5,893 nt of DNA from Candidatus Omnitrophota bacterium (GTDB taxonomy: Bacteria; Omnitrophota; Gorgyraeia; Gygaellales; Profunditerraquicolaceae). Every line of letters starts with the position of its first letter. The first letter of the stretch is position 1. Location of the stretch: the NCBI GenBank assembly GCA_016212045.1, contig JACRHO010000095.1, positions 1-5,893 on the forward strand, in the 5' to 3' direction. The notes beneath the pieces were generated by a model, which saw only the letters and a program-made list of their open reading frames with translations, was not told where the DNA came from and made no database searches. Positions 1-5,072 of this stretch are shown here, one piece after another. Made by a program: the position numbers and the translations under genes.

Positions 1-120
1 TTCAATAATGACATGTTCGGCAATAGCGGTTTTGCCTGCGCCTGTAGGCGCGGCCACAATTACCGAATGCCCCTGATTGATATAATCAATCGCCTCTTGT
101 TGGAAACGGTCGTAAAGCAT
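1..120 (-). CDS. DEAD/DEAH-box helicase, N-terminal fragment (runs off window)
   Basis: Reading the minus strand from the ATG at 120 gives 40 uninterrupted codons that continue past the window edge. The peptide begins MLYDRFQQEAIDYINQGHSV and continues into VIVAAPTGAGKTAIAEHVI. The Q-motif-like FQQEAI and the Walker A/motif I APTGAGKT (residues 24-31) are typical of superfamily 2 DExD/H helicases. The short N-terminus directly before motif I resembles the Ski2/Mtr4-like group, which in bacteria often carries a C-terminal DSHCT domain. Such proteins are ATP-dependent RNA helicases in the cytoplasm. Only motif I is visible, so the subfamily is inference; a DNA repair helicase is the main alternative. 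There is no Shine-Dalgarno sequence before the ATG, but a strong promoter lies immediately upstream, so translation may be leaderless. It is divergent from the operon starting at 181. Confidence 0.8.
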   Translation of the reverse strand, partial: MLYDRFQQEAIDYINQGHSVIVAAPTGAGKTAIAEHVIIE

Positions 121-126
121 AGAGTT

Positions 127-155
127 ATTATAATCTAAATTATTGATTTATCCAA
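127..155 (-). promoter_or_regulatory. sigma70-type promoter for the helicase gene
   Basis: On the minus strand, TTGGAT (155-150) and a consensus TATAAT (132-127) are separated by exactly 17 bases. The predicted transcription start, about 7 bases past the -10 box, falls at about 120, which is the A of the helicase ATG. This predicts a leaderless mRNA. The promoter overlaps the divergent one at 143-171. Confidence 0.65.
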
Positions 156-171
156 TAAAAAAGGATACAAT
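143..171 (+). promoter_or_regulatory. sigma70-type promoter for the DUF3786-nuclease-aro operon
   Basis: TTGATT (143-148) and TACAAT (166-171) are separated by 17 bases. The predicted start at about 177-179 leaves zero to a few bases before the ATG at 181. An AAGGA at 161-165 looks like a ribosome binding site but is 15 bases from the ATG and upstream of the predicted transcript start, so it would not be in the mRNA. Confidence 0.6.
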
Positions 172-180
172 AATAAATCT

Positions 181-732
181 ATGGGCTATGAAACAGCATT
201 GCATAAGGCTTGGCAGGATTTAGCGGAGTTGAACCTTGACCAGAATACAAACGTTAAATTTTTAGCGGATGAGTATACCATAGATTTAGAAAATAAAAGA
301 GTAATGTCTTTGGCCGGCAATGCTGCGGCCAAAGATTTCATCGCCATCTTGATTTTGCACTACCTCAAGGTGAAATTAAATGGCCTGCCGCTATTAACTA
401 GCGAGTGGCTGGATTTTAAGGAATTATCCGGGGTAGAAGGGTATCTGGCGGCATTTAGAAAAAGGGCAATTGAGCCGATTATCAGAAAATATGGCCAGGG
501 ACCCGAAGGTATCTTAGAAGTTTTAGAGAGGTTTCCAGCAAAGAGAGTAGAGTTTGGGGATATTGGCATTGTCTTAGAGGCTTTTGAGGGCGTGCCAGTT
601 TTAATTACGCTCTGGCGTAAAGATGAAGAATTCGGGCCAGAGGCCAATATGCTTTTTGATAAAAGCATTATTCAGATATTTTCCGTTGAGGATGTGGTAG
701 TTTTGGCCGGGATGGTAGCAGGTTGGCTATGA
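181..732 (+). CDS. DUF3786 domain-containing protein
   Basis: This 183-residue soluble protein has no signal peptide or transmembrane segment. It matches what I recall of the DUF3786 family: an N-terminal helix (MGYETALHKAWQDLAEL), the central VMSLAGNAAAKDFIAILILHYL block (about residues 41-62), and the C-terminal signature FGPEANMLFDKSI (151-163) followed by SVEDVVVLAGMVAGW (168-182). DUF3786 proteins occur in anaerobic and uncultured bacteria, sometimes fused to Fe-S domains; no biochemical function is known to me. No cysteine is present here, so this copy cannot bind a cluster through Cys. The ATG at 181 is chosen because it gives a family-like N-terminus and a promoter ends just upstream. 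The stop overlaps the next gene's ATG as ATGA, indicating co-translation with the nuclease. Confidence 0.8.
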   Translation: MGYETALHKAWQDLAELNLDQNTNVKFLADEYTIDLENKRVMSLAGNAAAKDFIAILILHYLKVKLNGLPLLTSEWLDFKELSGVEGYLAAFRKRAIEPIIRKYGQGPEGILEVLERFPAKRVEFGDIGIVLEAFEGVPVLITLWRKDEEFGPEANMLFDKSIIQIFSVEDVVVLAGMVAGWL

Positions 733-1313
733 GGCAAGAGAAAAGTTTGCGTTCTCTAAAAAAGGTTATTTTTCTGGTCAGTTTAGCGCTGGCCGCAATT
801 ATTTTTTCTCTTCTGGCCAAAGAGCCGCTTAAGGTTTATTATTCCAAAGACGGCAAATTCAGTATCCCTTTTGGCAAGTCCTATAATTATACGGATATTT
901 TGGTTAAAAGAGTTGTCGATGGGGATACTATACAACTTGAGACAGGAGAGAGGCTGCGCTTGATTGGCATAGATACACCGGAGATGCATGAATCGCAGAA
1001 ATTAGAGCGGGATAGCCAGAGGAGCGGTCAGGATAAAAAAGTTATTCAAGAATTAGGCCGGCGCGCTTATGAATTTACCAAGAACTTGGCGGAAGGAAAA
1101 CGGGTGAGTTTAGAATTTGATGTGGAGCGTTATGATAAATACAAAAGATTACTGGCTTATGTTTATTTAAAAGATGGCACATTTGTGAACGCAAAAATTG
1201 TTGAAGAAGGATACGCCTCTTTGATGACTATTCCGCCGAATGTCAAATATGCGGATTTGTTTTTAAAATTATACCAAGAGGCGCGGGAAAACCGCCGCGG
1301 CTTATGGCAATAA
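729..1313 (+). CDS. staphylococcal nuclease-like (thermonuclease) protein with N-terminal membrane anchor or signal peptide
   Basis: The 194-residue product has a basic N-terminus (MRQEKSLRSLKK), a hydrophobic segment at about residues 13-30, and then an SNase-fold domain from about 54. Catalytic and calcium positions of the family are all present: VVDGDT (Asp66, equivalent to Asp21), RLIGIDTPE (Arg77, Asp82, Thr83, Glu85, equivalent to Arg35, Asp40, Thr41, Glu43) and YKRLLAY (Arg140, equivalent to Arg87). It should therefore be an active Ca-dependent DNA/RNA phosphodiesterase. The leader places it outside the cytoplasmic membrane; I see no convincing AXA cleavage site, so a membrane anchor is likely. 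The ATG at 729 is preferred over the in-frame TTG at 723 because it forms the ATGA overlap with the DUF3786 stop and follows an AGG 6 bases upstream. A Gly/Gln/Lys-rich insert at 89-104 after the TPE motif is common in this family. Confidence 0.9.
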   Translation: MRQEKSLRSLKKVIFLVSLALAAIIFSLLAKEPLKVYYSKDGKFSIPFGKSYNYTDILVKRVVDGDTIQLETGERLRLIGIDTPEMHESQKLERDSQRSGQDKKVIQELGRRAYEFTKNLAEGKRVSLEFDVERYDKYKRLLAYVYLKDGTFVNAKIVEEGYASLMTIPPNVKYADLFLKLYQEARENRRGLWQ

Positions 1314-1318
1314 TACAA

Positions 1319-1346
1319 CCTTATCCCACCGCGTAGGTGTGATAGG
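1319..1346 (+). promoter_or_regulatory. imperfect hairpin in the aroC leader
   Basis: CACC (1327-1330) pairs with GGTG (1336-1339) around a GCGTA loop. The stem extends across one C/T mismatch by TATC/GATA (1322-1325 with 1341-1344), then CC/GG (1319-1320 with 1345-1346) past a bulged T. No T-run follows, so it is not a typical intrinsic terminator. It ends 8 bases before the aroC Shine-Dalgarno sequence and could be a processing or stability element. Confidence 0.4.
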
Positions 1347-1353
1347 TATGACT

Positions 1354-1362
1354 TAAGGAGGT
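1354..1362 (+). promoter_or_regulatory. strong ribosome binding site of aroC
   Basis: TAAGGAGGT at 1354-1362 is a near-complete match to the anti-Shine-Dalgarno complement, ending 4 bases before the aroC ATG at 1367. It fixes the start and contrasts with the genes at 181 and 3366, which lack such a site. Confidence 0.85.
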
Positions 1363-1366
1363 TAAG

Positions 1367-2407
1367 ATGTTAAGATATTTAACTGCAGGAGAATCGCATG
1401 GTAAGGCGCTGGTGGCAATTTTAGAAGGAATGCCAACAGGGTTAAAGTTAGATGTAAATAAAATCAATGCTGAATTAAAGCGTAGGCAGTCGGGGTTTGG
1501 CCGGGGCAGGCGCATGCAGATTGAAAAAGATAAAGCCCAGATAATTTCGGGAATAAGAAAGGGTTTAACTCTTGGCAGCCCCATTGCTTTGTTGATTGAG
1601 AATAAAGATTTCAGCATTGAGAGATTGCCGAAAGTTACTTGTCCGCGTCCAGGCCATGCGGATTTAGCCGGCCTTTTAAAATATGGTTTTAGCGATGCGC
1701 GCAATGTCTTGGAGCGCGCCTCAGCCAGAGAGACTGCTGCTAGGGTAGGCATAGGGGCAATTTGTAAACTCTTTTTAAATGAATTCCGCATCAAACTCTC
1801 CAGTAAAGTTATTTCTATTGCCGGAGAAACTGACCTTCAGGCAATGAAAGAAGCAATCTTGAAGGCGATGGCAAATAAAGATACTGTAGGCGGAGTTTTT
1901 GAGGTGGTAGCGCGGGGCGTGCCTGTAGGTTTGGGCAGTTATGTCCAGGCTGACCGGCGCTTAGATGGCCGTTTAGCGCAGGCAATGCTTTCTATACCTG
2001 CGGTAAAGGCAGTAGAGTTTGGTTTGGGCTTTGGCTATGCAGAGAAATTCGGCTCCGAAGTCCACGATGCTATATACTATAATAAGGATAGAGGTTATTT
2101 TCGCAAAAGTAATAATGCCGGAGGCATTGAAGGCGGAATTTCTAACGGCGAGGATATTGTTATCCGCGCCTGTCTTAAGCCCATCTCTACTTTATTGCAT
2201 CCCTTGGATTCGGTAAATATAGTGAGCAAAAAACGGGCATTAGCCACGGTAGAACGCTCAGATATCTGCGTGGCAGAGTCAGCCGGAGTGGTGGCAGAGG
2301 CAGTTTCAGCCTTAGTTTTAGCAGATGCCCTCTTAGAAAAGTTTGGCGCCGACAATCTTTTAGATATAAAAAAGGCTTACCAGGATTACCAGAAAAGAAT
2401 TAGGTAA
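1367..2407 (+). CDS. aroC: chorismate synthase
   Basis: AroC converts 5-enolpyruvylshikimate-3-phosphate to chorismate, the last common step to aromatic amino acids and folate, using reduced FMN as a cofactor. The 346-residue length is normal for the short bacterial form. Family signatures are intact: AGESHG (His11) near the N-terminus, RRQSGFGRGRRM (39-50) for phosphate/FMN binding, PGHADL (His97, second catalytic His), ASARETAAR (118-126), SNNAGGIEGGISNG (248-261), KPISTL (271-276) and VERSDICV (295-302, Asp299 at the catalytic Asp position). The segment after it reads AESAG where many homologues have VPAA, an unremarkable variation. The start follows a strong Shine-Dalgarno sequence. The gene begins 53 bases after the nuclease gene, and the shikimate kinase gene lies two genes downstream, supporting a shikimate operon. 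Flavin reductase activity cannot be judged from sequence. Confidence 0.97.
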   Translation: MLRYLTAGESHGKALVAILEGMPTGLKLDVNKINAELKRRQSGFGRGRRMQIEKDKAQIISGIRKGLTLGSPIALLIENKDFSIERLPKVTCPRPGHADLAGLLKYGFSDARNVLERASARETAARVGIGAICKLFLNEFRIKLSSKVISIAGETDLQAMKEAILKAMANKDTVGGVFEVVARGVPVGLGSYVQADRRLDGRLAQAMLSIPAVKAVEFGLGFGYAEKFGSEVHDAIYYNKDRGYFRKSNNAGGIEGGISNGEDIVIRACLKPISTLLHPLDSVNIVSKKRALATVERSDICVAESAGVVAEAVSALVLADALLEKFGADNLLDIKKAYQDYQKRIR

Positions 2408-2423
2408 AAAAATCCTGTTAGAA

Positions 2424-2465
2424 AATCACTCCCTTTACGTCTATTAATAGTAGAAGGGGGTGATT
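2424..2465 (+). promoter_or_regulatory. hairpin that buries the spoVG Shine-Dalgarno sequence
   Basis: AATCACTCCCTT (2424-2435) pairs with AAGGGGGTGATT (2454-2465) over 12 bases with a single T/G wobble. The 18-base loop contains the small palindrome CTATTAATAG (2441-2450). The right arm is the spoVG ribosome binding site, one base away from the ideal AAGGAGGTGAT, and it ends 3 bases before the ATG at 2469. Folding would block initiation. No T-tract follows, arguing against a terminator. Confidence 0.65.
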
Positions 2466-2468
2466 AGA

Positions 2469-2726
2469 ATGGAAGGCACACAAACAGTAGAGGTAAGCCG
2501 TATCTACCGGATTGACGGCGACTCTAATCTCAAGGCCTTTGTGGACATCTCATTGTCGGGTTTTGTCATTAGGGGCTTGCGGATTGTCAACGGCAAAAAT
2601 GGCATGTTCGTGGGTATGCCGCGGCAGCAGGGCAGCGATGGCAAGTGGTACAACATTGTCTCTCCTACCAGCAAAGAGTTTTATCAGGAGCTGACTGACC
2701 TGGTGATGCAGGCGTATCAGAAATGA
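2469..2726 (+). CDS. spoVG: SpoVG family nucleic-acid-binding regulator
   Basis: This 85-residue protein contains the SpoVG core: VEVSRIYRI (7-15), LKAFVDISLSGFVIRGLRIV (21-40), then NGKNGMFVGMPRQ (41-53) and a C-terminal helix (EFYQELTDLVMQAYQ). SpoVG was named for sporulation stage V in Bacillus; in Listeria, Staphylococcus and Borrelia it is a global regulator that binds DNA and RNA. It is widespread in non-sporulating bacteria, so it does not imply sporulation here. The protein is slightly shorter than the roughly 95-residue Firmicute forms at the C-terminus. The ATG at 2469 is chosen over an in-frame GTG at 2460, because that GTG lies inside the Shine-Dalgarno sequence and would leave no binding site. 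It sits between aroC and aroK; its ribosome binding site lies in a 12-bp hairpin, suggesting translational control. Confidence 0.93.
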   Translation: MEGTQTVEVSRIYRIDGDSNLKAFVDISLSGFVIRGLRIVNGKNGMFVGMPRQQGSDGKWYNIVSPTSKEFYQELTDLVMQAYQK

Positions 2727-2731
2727 AGCGG

Positions 2732-2788
2732 GGGACACCCTTTGCTTTAGCTTCAAAGGGTGTCCCTGCTTTAGCTGAAAGGGTGTCC
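2732..2788 (+). repeat. tandem direct repeat forming two competing hairpins before aroK
   Basis: A left arm, GGGACACCCTTTG (2732-2744), is perfectly complementary to CAAAGGGTGTCCC (2754-2766) with a 9-base loop. A second near-copy of the right arm, AAAGGGTGTCC (2778-2788), can pair with 2733-2743 over 11 bases instead. The two right arms belong to a tandem duplication: GCTTTAGCT plus the arm occurs at 2744-2767 and again at 2768-2790, differing only by a short indel and one base. The second copy abuts the aroK ATG and supplies its GGGTG ribosome binding site. The structures are mutually exclusive. There is no T-run, so a simple terminator is unlikely; a REP-like element or an RNA switch are possible. 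Confidence 0.75.
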
Positions 2789-2790
2789 TT

Positions 2791-3303
2791 ATGAGAGGGA
2801 ATATTTATTTAGTAGGTTTCATGGGAACCGGCAAAACCTACGTTGGCAAGGAGTTGGCCAAAAAGAAAAAATGGCAATTTCTTGACCTGGATGATTTAAT
2901 TGAATTAAGGGAAAAAAGAAGGATTGCTGATATCTTTACCCAAGAAGGCGAACCCTATTTCCGCAGGGTAGAGAAAAAGGTTTTAAAGGAGGTCTCAAAG
3001 GAGGATAAATTCGTGGTTGCCTGCGGCGGCGGCATAGTCATAGATAAAGATAATATAAAGGTAATGAAAGAAACCGGCAAAATTATCTGCCTGACTGCCG
3101 GGCCTGAGGCGATATTAAAAAGGACCGCCGGTTATGCCCATCGGCCCTTATTAAACGTAAAAGACCCCCAGAAACAGATTGAGCTTTTATTGAAACTCCG
3201 CGCCCCCTATTACGCCCAGGCGGATTGTACAATTGATACTTCTAAAGTATCAATAAAAGAAGTTGTGGCTTGGATTGCGAAGATAATTTCAAGGAGAAGT
3301 TAG
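2791..3303 (+). CDS. aroK: shikimate kinase
   Basis: This 170-residue P-loop kinase phosphorylates the 3-hydroxyl of shikimate with ATP, the fifth step of the shikimate pathway, in the cytoplasm. Visible motifs in order are Walker A GFMGTGKT (9-16), the DLD motif (Asp32, Asp34) for Mg and shikimate, FRRVE (57-61) with the substrate-binding Arg58, the CGGG loop (78-81) binding shikimate, the LID arginine in HRPLL (Arg118), and LRAPYYAQAD with adenine-stacking Arg137. Length and spacing are typical of AroK/AroL; the two isozyme names cannot be separated here. The ATG at 2791 gives the standard short N-terminus. The ribosome binding site (AAAGGGTG, about 2778-2785) lies in the repeat described upstream. 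It probably ends the operon that includes aroC: a new promoter begins 23 bases after the stop. Confidence 0.96.
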   Translation: MRGNIYLVGFMGTGKTYVGKELAKKKKWQFLDLDDLIELREKRRIADIFTQEGEPYFRRVEKKVLKEVSKEDKFVVACGGGIVIDKDNIKVMKETGKIICLTAGPEAILKRTAGYAHRPLLNVKDPQKQIELLLKLRAPYYAQADCTIDTSKVSIKEVVAWIAKIISRRS

Positions 3304-3326
3304 AATTCTAATTGGGTATTTTATTC

Positions 3327-3355
3327 TTGACTTTTTTGACCTTTTAGGTTATATT
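3327..3355 (+). promoter_or_regulatory. sigma70-type promoter for the AAA ATPase gene
   Basis: TTGACT (3327-3332) and TATATT (3350-3355) are spaced by exactly 17 bases. The predicted start at about 3361-3363 is only 3-5 bases before the ATG at 3366, and no Shine-Dalgarno sequence is present, so the transcript would be leaderless or nearly so. Confidence 0.7.
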
Positions 3356-3365
3356 AGTAAATAAG

Positions 3366-4550
3366 ATGATTAAACGTAATATTTTGAATGGGTTAAGACA
3401 GGAATTGACCCAGCCTGAGATTTTAATATTATTAGGCCCAAGGCAGGTTGGTAAGACTACTCTGCTTAAGGAATTGCAGGACTATGCGAAGAAGGCAGAG
3501 CATAAGGCGGCTTTTTTTGACCTGGAGCAGCCTCAGGTTTTAGCGGATTTTAATCGGTCCGAGAAAGAAATTATTGATACAATTAAACGTTCCGGGAAGG
3601 TTGTTTTTATCGATGAATTTCAATATCTAAAGAATGTCTCTAAGATTCTTAAGGCTGTATTTGATTCAGGAGAAAAAATCAAAATTGTCTGTTCGGGCTC
3701 GTCATCTTTAGAAATACATAAACACCTTAAAGAGAGCCTTGCCGGAAGAAGATTCTTATACAGGATTTATCCGCTGCAATATTCCGAAATTAAAGCCAGC
3801 CTGTCCGCATTTTCCTTAGAAGAATACTTTCGCTTTGGCGGGATGCCGGCTTTAACGCATACTGATTCCCAGGAACGCAAGCAACAGATTCTAAACGAAT
3901 TATTGGGCAGTTATATTCTTAAAGATGTGAAATCTTTAATTAAAGAAGAAAATATTCGTGCCTTTAACCATTTGCTATATTTACTAGCTGATAATCAGGG
4001 CTCTACCATTTCAGTTCATTCGCTGGCTGGTGAAGTTGGCTTAAGTTCAAAGGCGGTCAATAGATATCTGGATATTCTTGAACAGACCTATGTCAATTTC
4101 CGTATTTATAGCTTTTCAAAAAACCTGGGCAATGAACTAAAGAAGTCCTGTAAGACATATTTATATGATTTAGGAATCAGGAATGTTATCCTAAAGGATT
4201 TTTCTGGTATCCGAGACAGAGAAGATAAGGGCGTGCTTTTTGAGACATTTGTTTTCCTGCATCTTCAGAGTATGCTATCGCCGAATATGGAAATAAAGTT
4301 CTGGCGGACAAAGGATGGAGGCGAAGTGGATTTCATTCTTCTTAAAGACAGGAAGCCCATCCCTATAGAAGTAAAAAGTCAGATAGCCCATGGGGAGATC
4401 CCGTCGGGATTAAGGCGGTTTCTTGCTAGATATAAAGGGGTAAAGCAGGCTTACGTTATTAATGATTCATATGAGGGACAAAGCTTGGTTAGTGCCTGTA
4501 AAGTTAAATTTTTAACCTTCAAGACATTCGCAACAGATTTTCAAGTTTGA
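3366..4550 (+). CDS. AAA ATPase with DUF4143 / nuclease-like C-terminal domain
   Basis: This 394-residue protein belongs to the COG1373-type predicted ATPases (AAA_14 plus DUF4143). The N-terminal half has Walker A GPRQVGKT (24-31), Walker B VVFIDE (79-84), a sensor-like CSGSSSLEI (109-117) and the family-typical LAGRRFLYRIYPLQYSEI (125-142). A winged-helix-like segment lies around 215-245 (ISVHSLAGEVGLSSKAVNRYLDILE). The C-terminus has GVLFETFVF (289-297), GGEVDFIL (318-325) and PIEVKS (333-338), spaced like a PD-(D/E)XK nuclease-like core with Glu293, Asp322 and Glu335-x-Lys337. The cellular role of the family is unresolved; such genes are patchily distributed and often adjoin toxin-antitoxin or mobile genes, as here. 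Nuclease activity is inference. Its own promoter separates it from the aro operon. Confidence 0.9.
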   Translation: MIKRNILNGLRQELTQPEILILLGPRQVGKTTLLKELQDYAKKAEHKAAFFDLEQPQVLADFNRSEKEIIDTIKRSGKVVFIDEFQYLKNVSKILKAVFDSGEKIKIVCSGSSSLEIHKHLKESLAGRRFLYRIYPLQYSEIKASLSAFSLEEYFRFGGMPALTHTDSQERKQQILNELLGSYILKDVKSLIKEENIRAFNHLLYLLADNQGSTISVHSLAGEVGLSSKAVNRYLDILEQTYVNFRIYSFSKNLGNELKKSCKTYLYDLGIRNVILKDFSGIRDREDKGVLFETFVFLHLQSMLSPNMEIKFWRTKDGGEVDFILLKDRKPIPIEVKSQIAHGEIPSGLRRFLARYKGVKQAYVINDSYEGQSLVSACKVKFLTFKTFATDFQV

Positions 4551-4559
4551 TTTTTCAGT

Positions 4560-4603
4560 AAAAAGGCAAAAGCAAAAAGGCAAAAACAAAAAGTAAGGCA
4601 AAA
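4560..4603 (+). repeat. A-rich AAGGCAAAA repeat
   Basis: AAAAAGGCAAAA occurs at 4560-4571 and 4574-4585 (14-base period), and a third partial copy, AAGGCAAAA, at 4595-4603 ends on the A of a minicistron ATG. The last AAGG can act as a ribosome binding site for that minicistron. The earlier copies look like duplications of the same purine-rich leader. Confidence 0.6.
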
Positions 4604-4644
4604 TGAATAAAAAACAATTAATAGTTGCTTGGGGGGCGGCTTAA
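4603..4644 (+). CDS. 13-codon minicistron (possible leader peptide or gene remnant)
   Basis: ATG at 4603 opens a 13-codon ORF, MNKKQLIVAWGAA, ending in TAA at 4642-4644. AAGG lies 4 bases upstream of the ATG. The peptide looks like the N-terminus of a small membrane protein (charged start, then a hydrophobic run) that stops early. It ends 3 bases before the ATG of the next gene (4648), which has only a G-run (4631-4636) or GGCGG (4635-4639) at a poor distance, so translational coupling is plausible. It may instead be the decayed start of a longer gene. No protein evidence exists. Confidence 0.35.
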   Translation: MNKKQLIVAWGAA

Positions 4645-4647
4645 ATT

Positions 4648-4911
4648 ATGGATTTTCAAGATTATTTAAATGAGCAAAATAAACGAAGCAGTTTCTTATA
4701 TAGACTAATACGAGGTACAAAATATACTGTGCTGCTATTAGAGTATTTGCTAATAATAATAGCTCCTGTTTTGGTTGTTGAAAATTTTATTTATAATGTC
4801 CTAGATTTAAATAAAACACTTGCATCGGTAATTGGTGTCTTATACGTAGGTATACATTTATTCTCTCTGTGGTTTTTTGAACAGGATTTAAGAAAAGGTA
4901 TAAAGAAATGA
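4648..4911 (+). CDS. small two-helix membrane protein, function unknown
   Basis: I do not recognise this 87-residue protein. A charged N-terminus (MDFQDYLNEQNKRSS) is followed by two hydrophobic segments at about 26-50 (YTVLLLEYLLIIIAPVLVV) and 57-77 (LASVIGVLYVGIHLFSLWFF), then a basic tail (RKGIKK). Two transmembrane helices with both termini in the cytoplasm fit the positive-inside rule. There is no signal peptide cleavage site and no cysteine or histidine motif. Codons are more AT-rich than in the aro genes, which could mean transfer or weak expression. Its start is close behind a 13-codon minicistron, and its stop overlaps another ATG as ATGA. A membrane component of a defence or toxin system or a phage-derived protein is conceivable, but nothing in the sequence shows it. 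Confidence 0.65.
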   Translation: MDFQDYLNEQNKRSSFLYRLIRGTKYTVLLLEYLLIIIAPVLVVENFIYNVLDLNKTLASVIGVLYVGIHLFSLWFFEQDLRKGIKK

Positions 4912-4985
4912 CTCTCTGTCCCAGCGAAGAAACTATGGCCTGTTATAAAATAAGGGATGGTTCTATTTTTAGCACCGATTCTTAG
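4908..4985 (+). CDS. 25-residue ORF overlapping the stop of the membrane protein gene
   Basis: The ATGA at 4908-4911 joins the stop of the membrane protein gene to a 25-codon ORF (MTLCPSEETMACYKIRDGSI and five more residues) ending in TAG at 4983-4985. It contains two cysteines (Cys4 and Cys12) and is not hydrophobic. The overlap geometry is that of coupled genes, but the length is short enough for chance, and no homologue is known to me. Confidence 0.25.
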   Translation: MTLCPSEETMACYKIRDGSIFSTDS

Positions 4986-5001
4986 ATAGGCCCTTCGCTA
5001 C

Positions 5002-5016
5002 GTCCCCTACGGGGAC
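5002..5016. repeat. short perfect inverted repeat
   Basis: GTCCCC (5002-5007) and GGGGAC (5011-5016) form a 6-bp GC-rich stem with a TAC loop. The right side, CTACGGGGAC, could alternatively pair with GTCCGTAG (5048-5055) with a two-base bulge. Confidence 0.5.
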
Positions 5017-5035
5017 TCCCTTAGGTCGCTCAGGG

Positions 5036-5072
5036 TTAAATTTTCCTGTCCGTAGAGAGAGGGAAAATTTAA
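5036..5072. repeat. 11-bp inverted repeat upstream of the higBA promoter
   Basis: TTAAATTTTCC (5036-5046) is the exact reverse complement of GGAAAATTTAA (5062-5072), with a 15-base loop. It lies 39 bases upstream of the higB -35 box. No T-run follows on either strand near the stem, so a classical terminator is not supported; a regulator site or an element end are options. Confidence 0.55.

Noticed and set aside
360..668. 102-codon minus-strand ORF opposite the DUF3786 gene
   Set aside because: Serine/proline-rich shadow translation with no motif, fully inside a better supported gene.
723..728. TTG start for the nuclease
   Set aside because: The ATG two codons later gives the standard ATGA overlap and has the better-placed AGG.
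1321..1794. 157-codon minus-strand ORF opposite aroC
   Set aside because: It lies antisense to the highly conserved start of chorismate synthase, and its translation resembles no family; an open frame caused by aroC codon use.
2095..2355. 86-codon minus-strand ORF opposite the aroC C-terminus
   Set aside because: Antisense to conserved AroC motifs and without a ribosome binding site or recognisable domain.
2460..2468. GTG start for spoVG
   Set aside because: The GTG is part of the Shine-Dalgarno sequence itself; the ATG at 2469 is correctly spaced.
2732..2766. Intrinsic terminator after spoVG
   Set aside because: The stem is strong but is followed by CTGCTTTAGC, not a T-tract, and aroK lies directly downstream.
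3300..3311. TTAGAATTCTAA palindrome at the aroK stop as a terminator
   Set aside because: It has no loop and is AT-rich, so it cannot form a stable terminator hairpin; a clear T-run is not adjacent.
4560..4603. CRISPR-like repeat
   Set aside because: The units are short, A-rich and separated by only 2 to 9 bases; there are no unique spacers and no cas genes.
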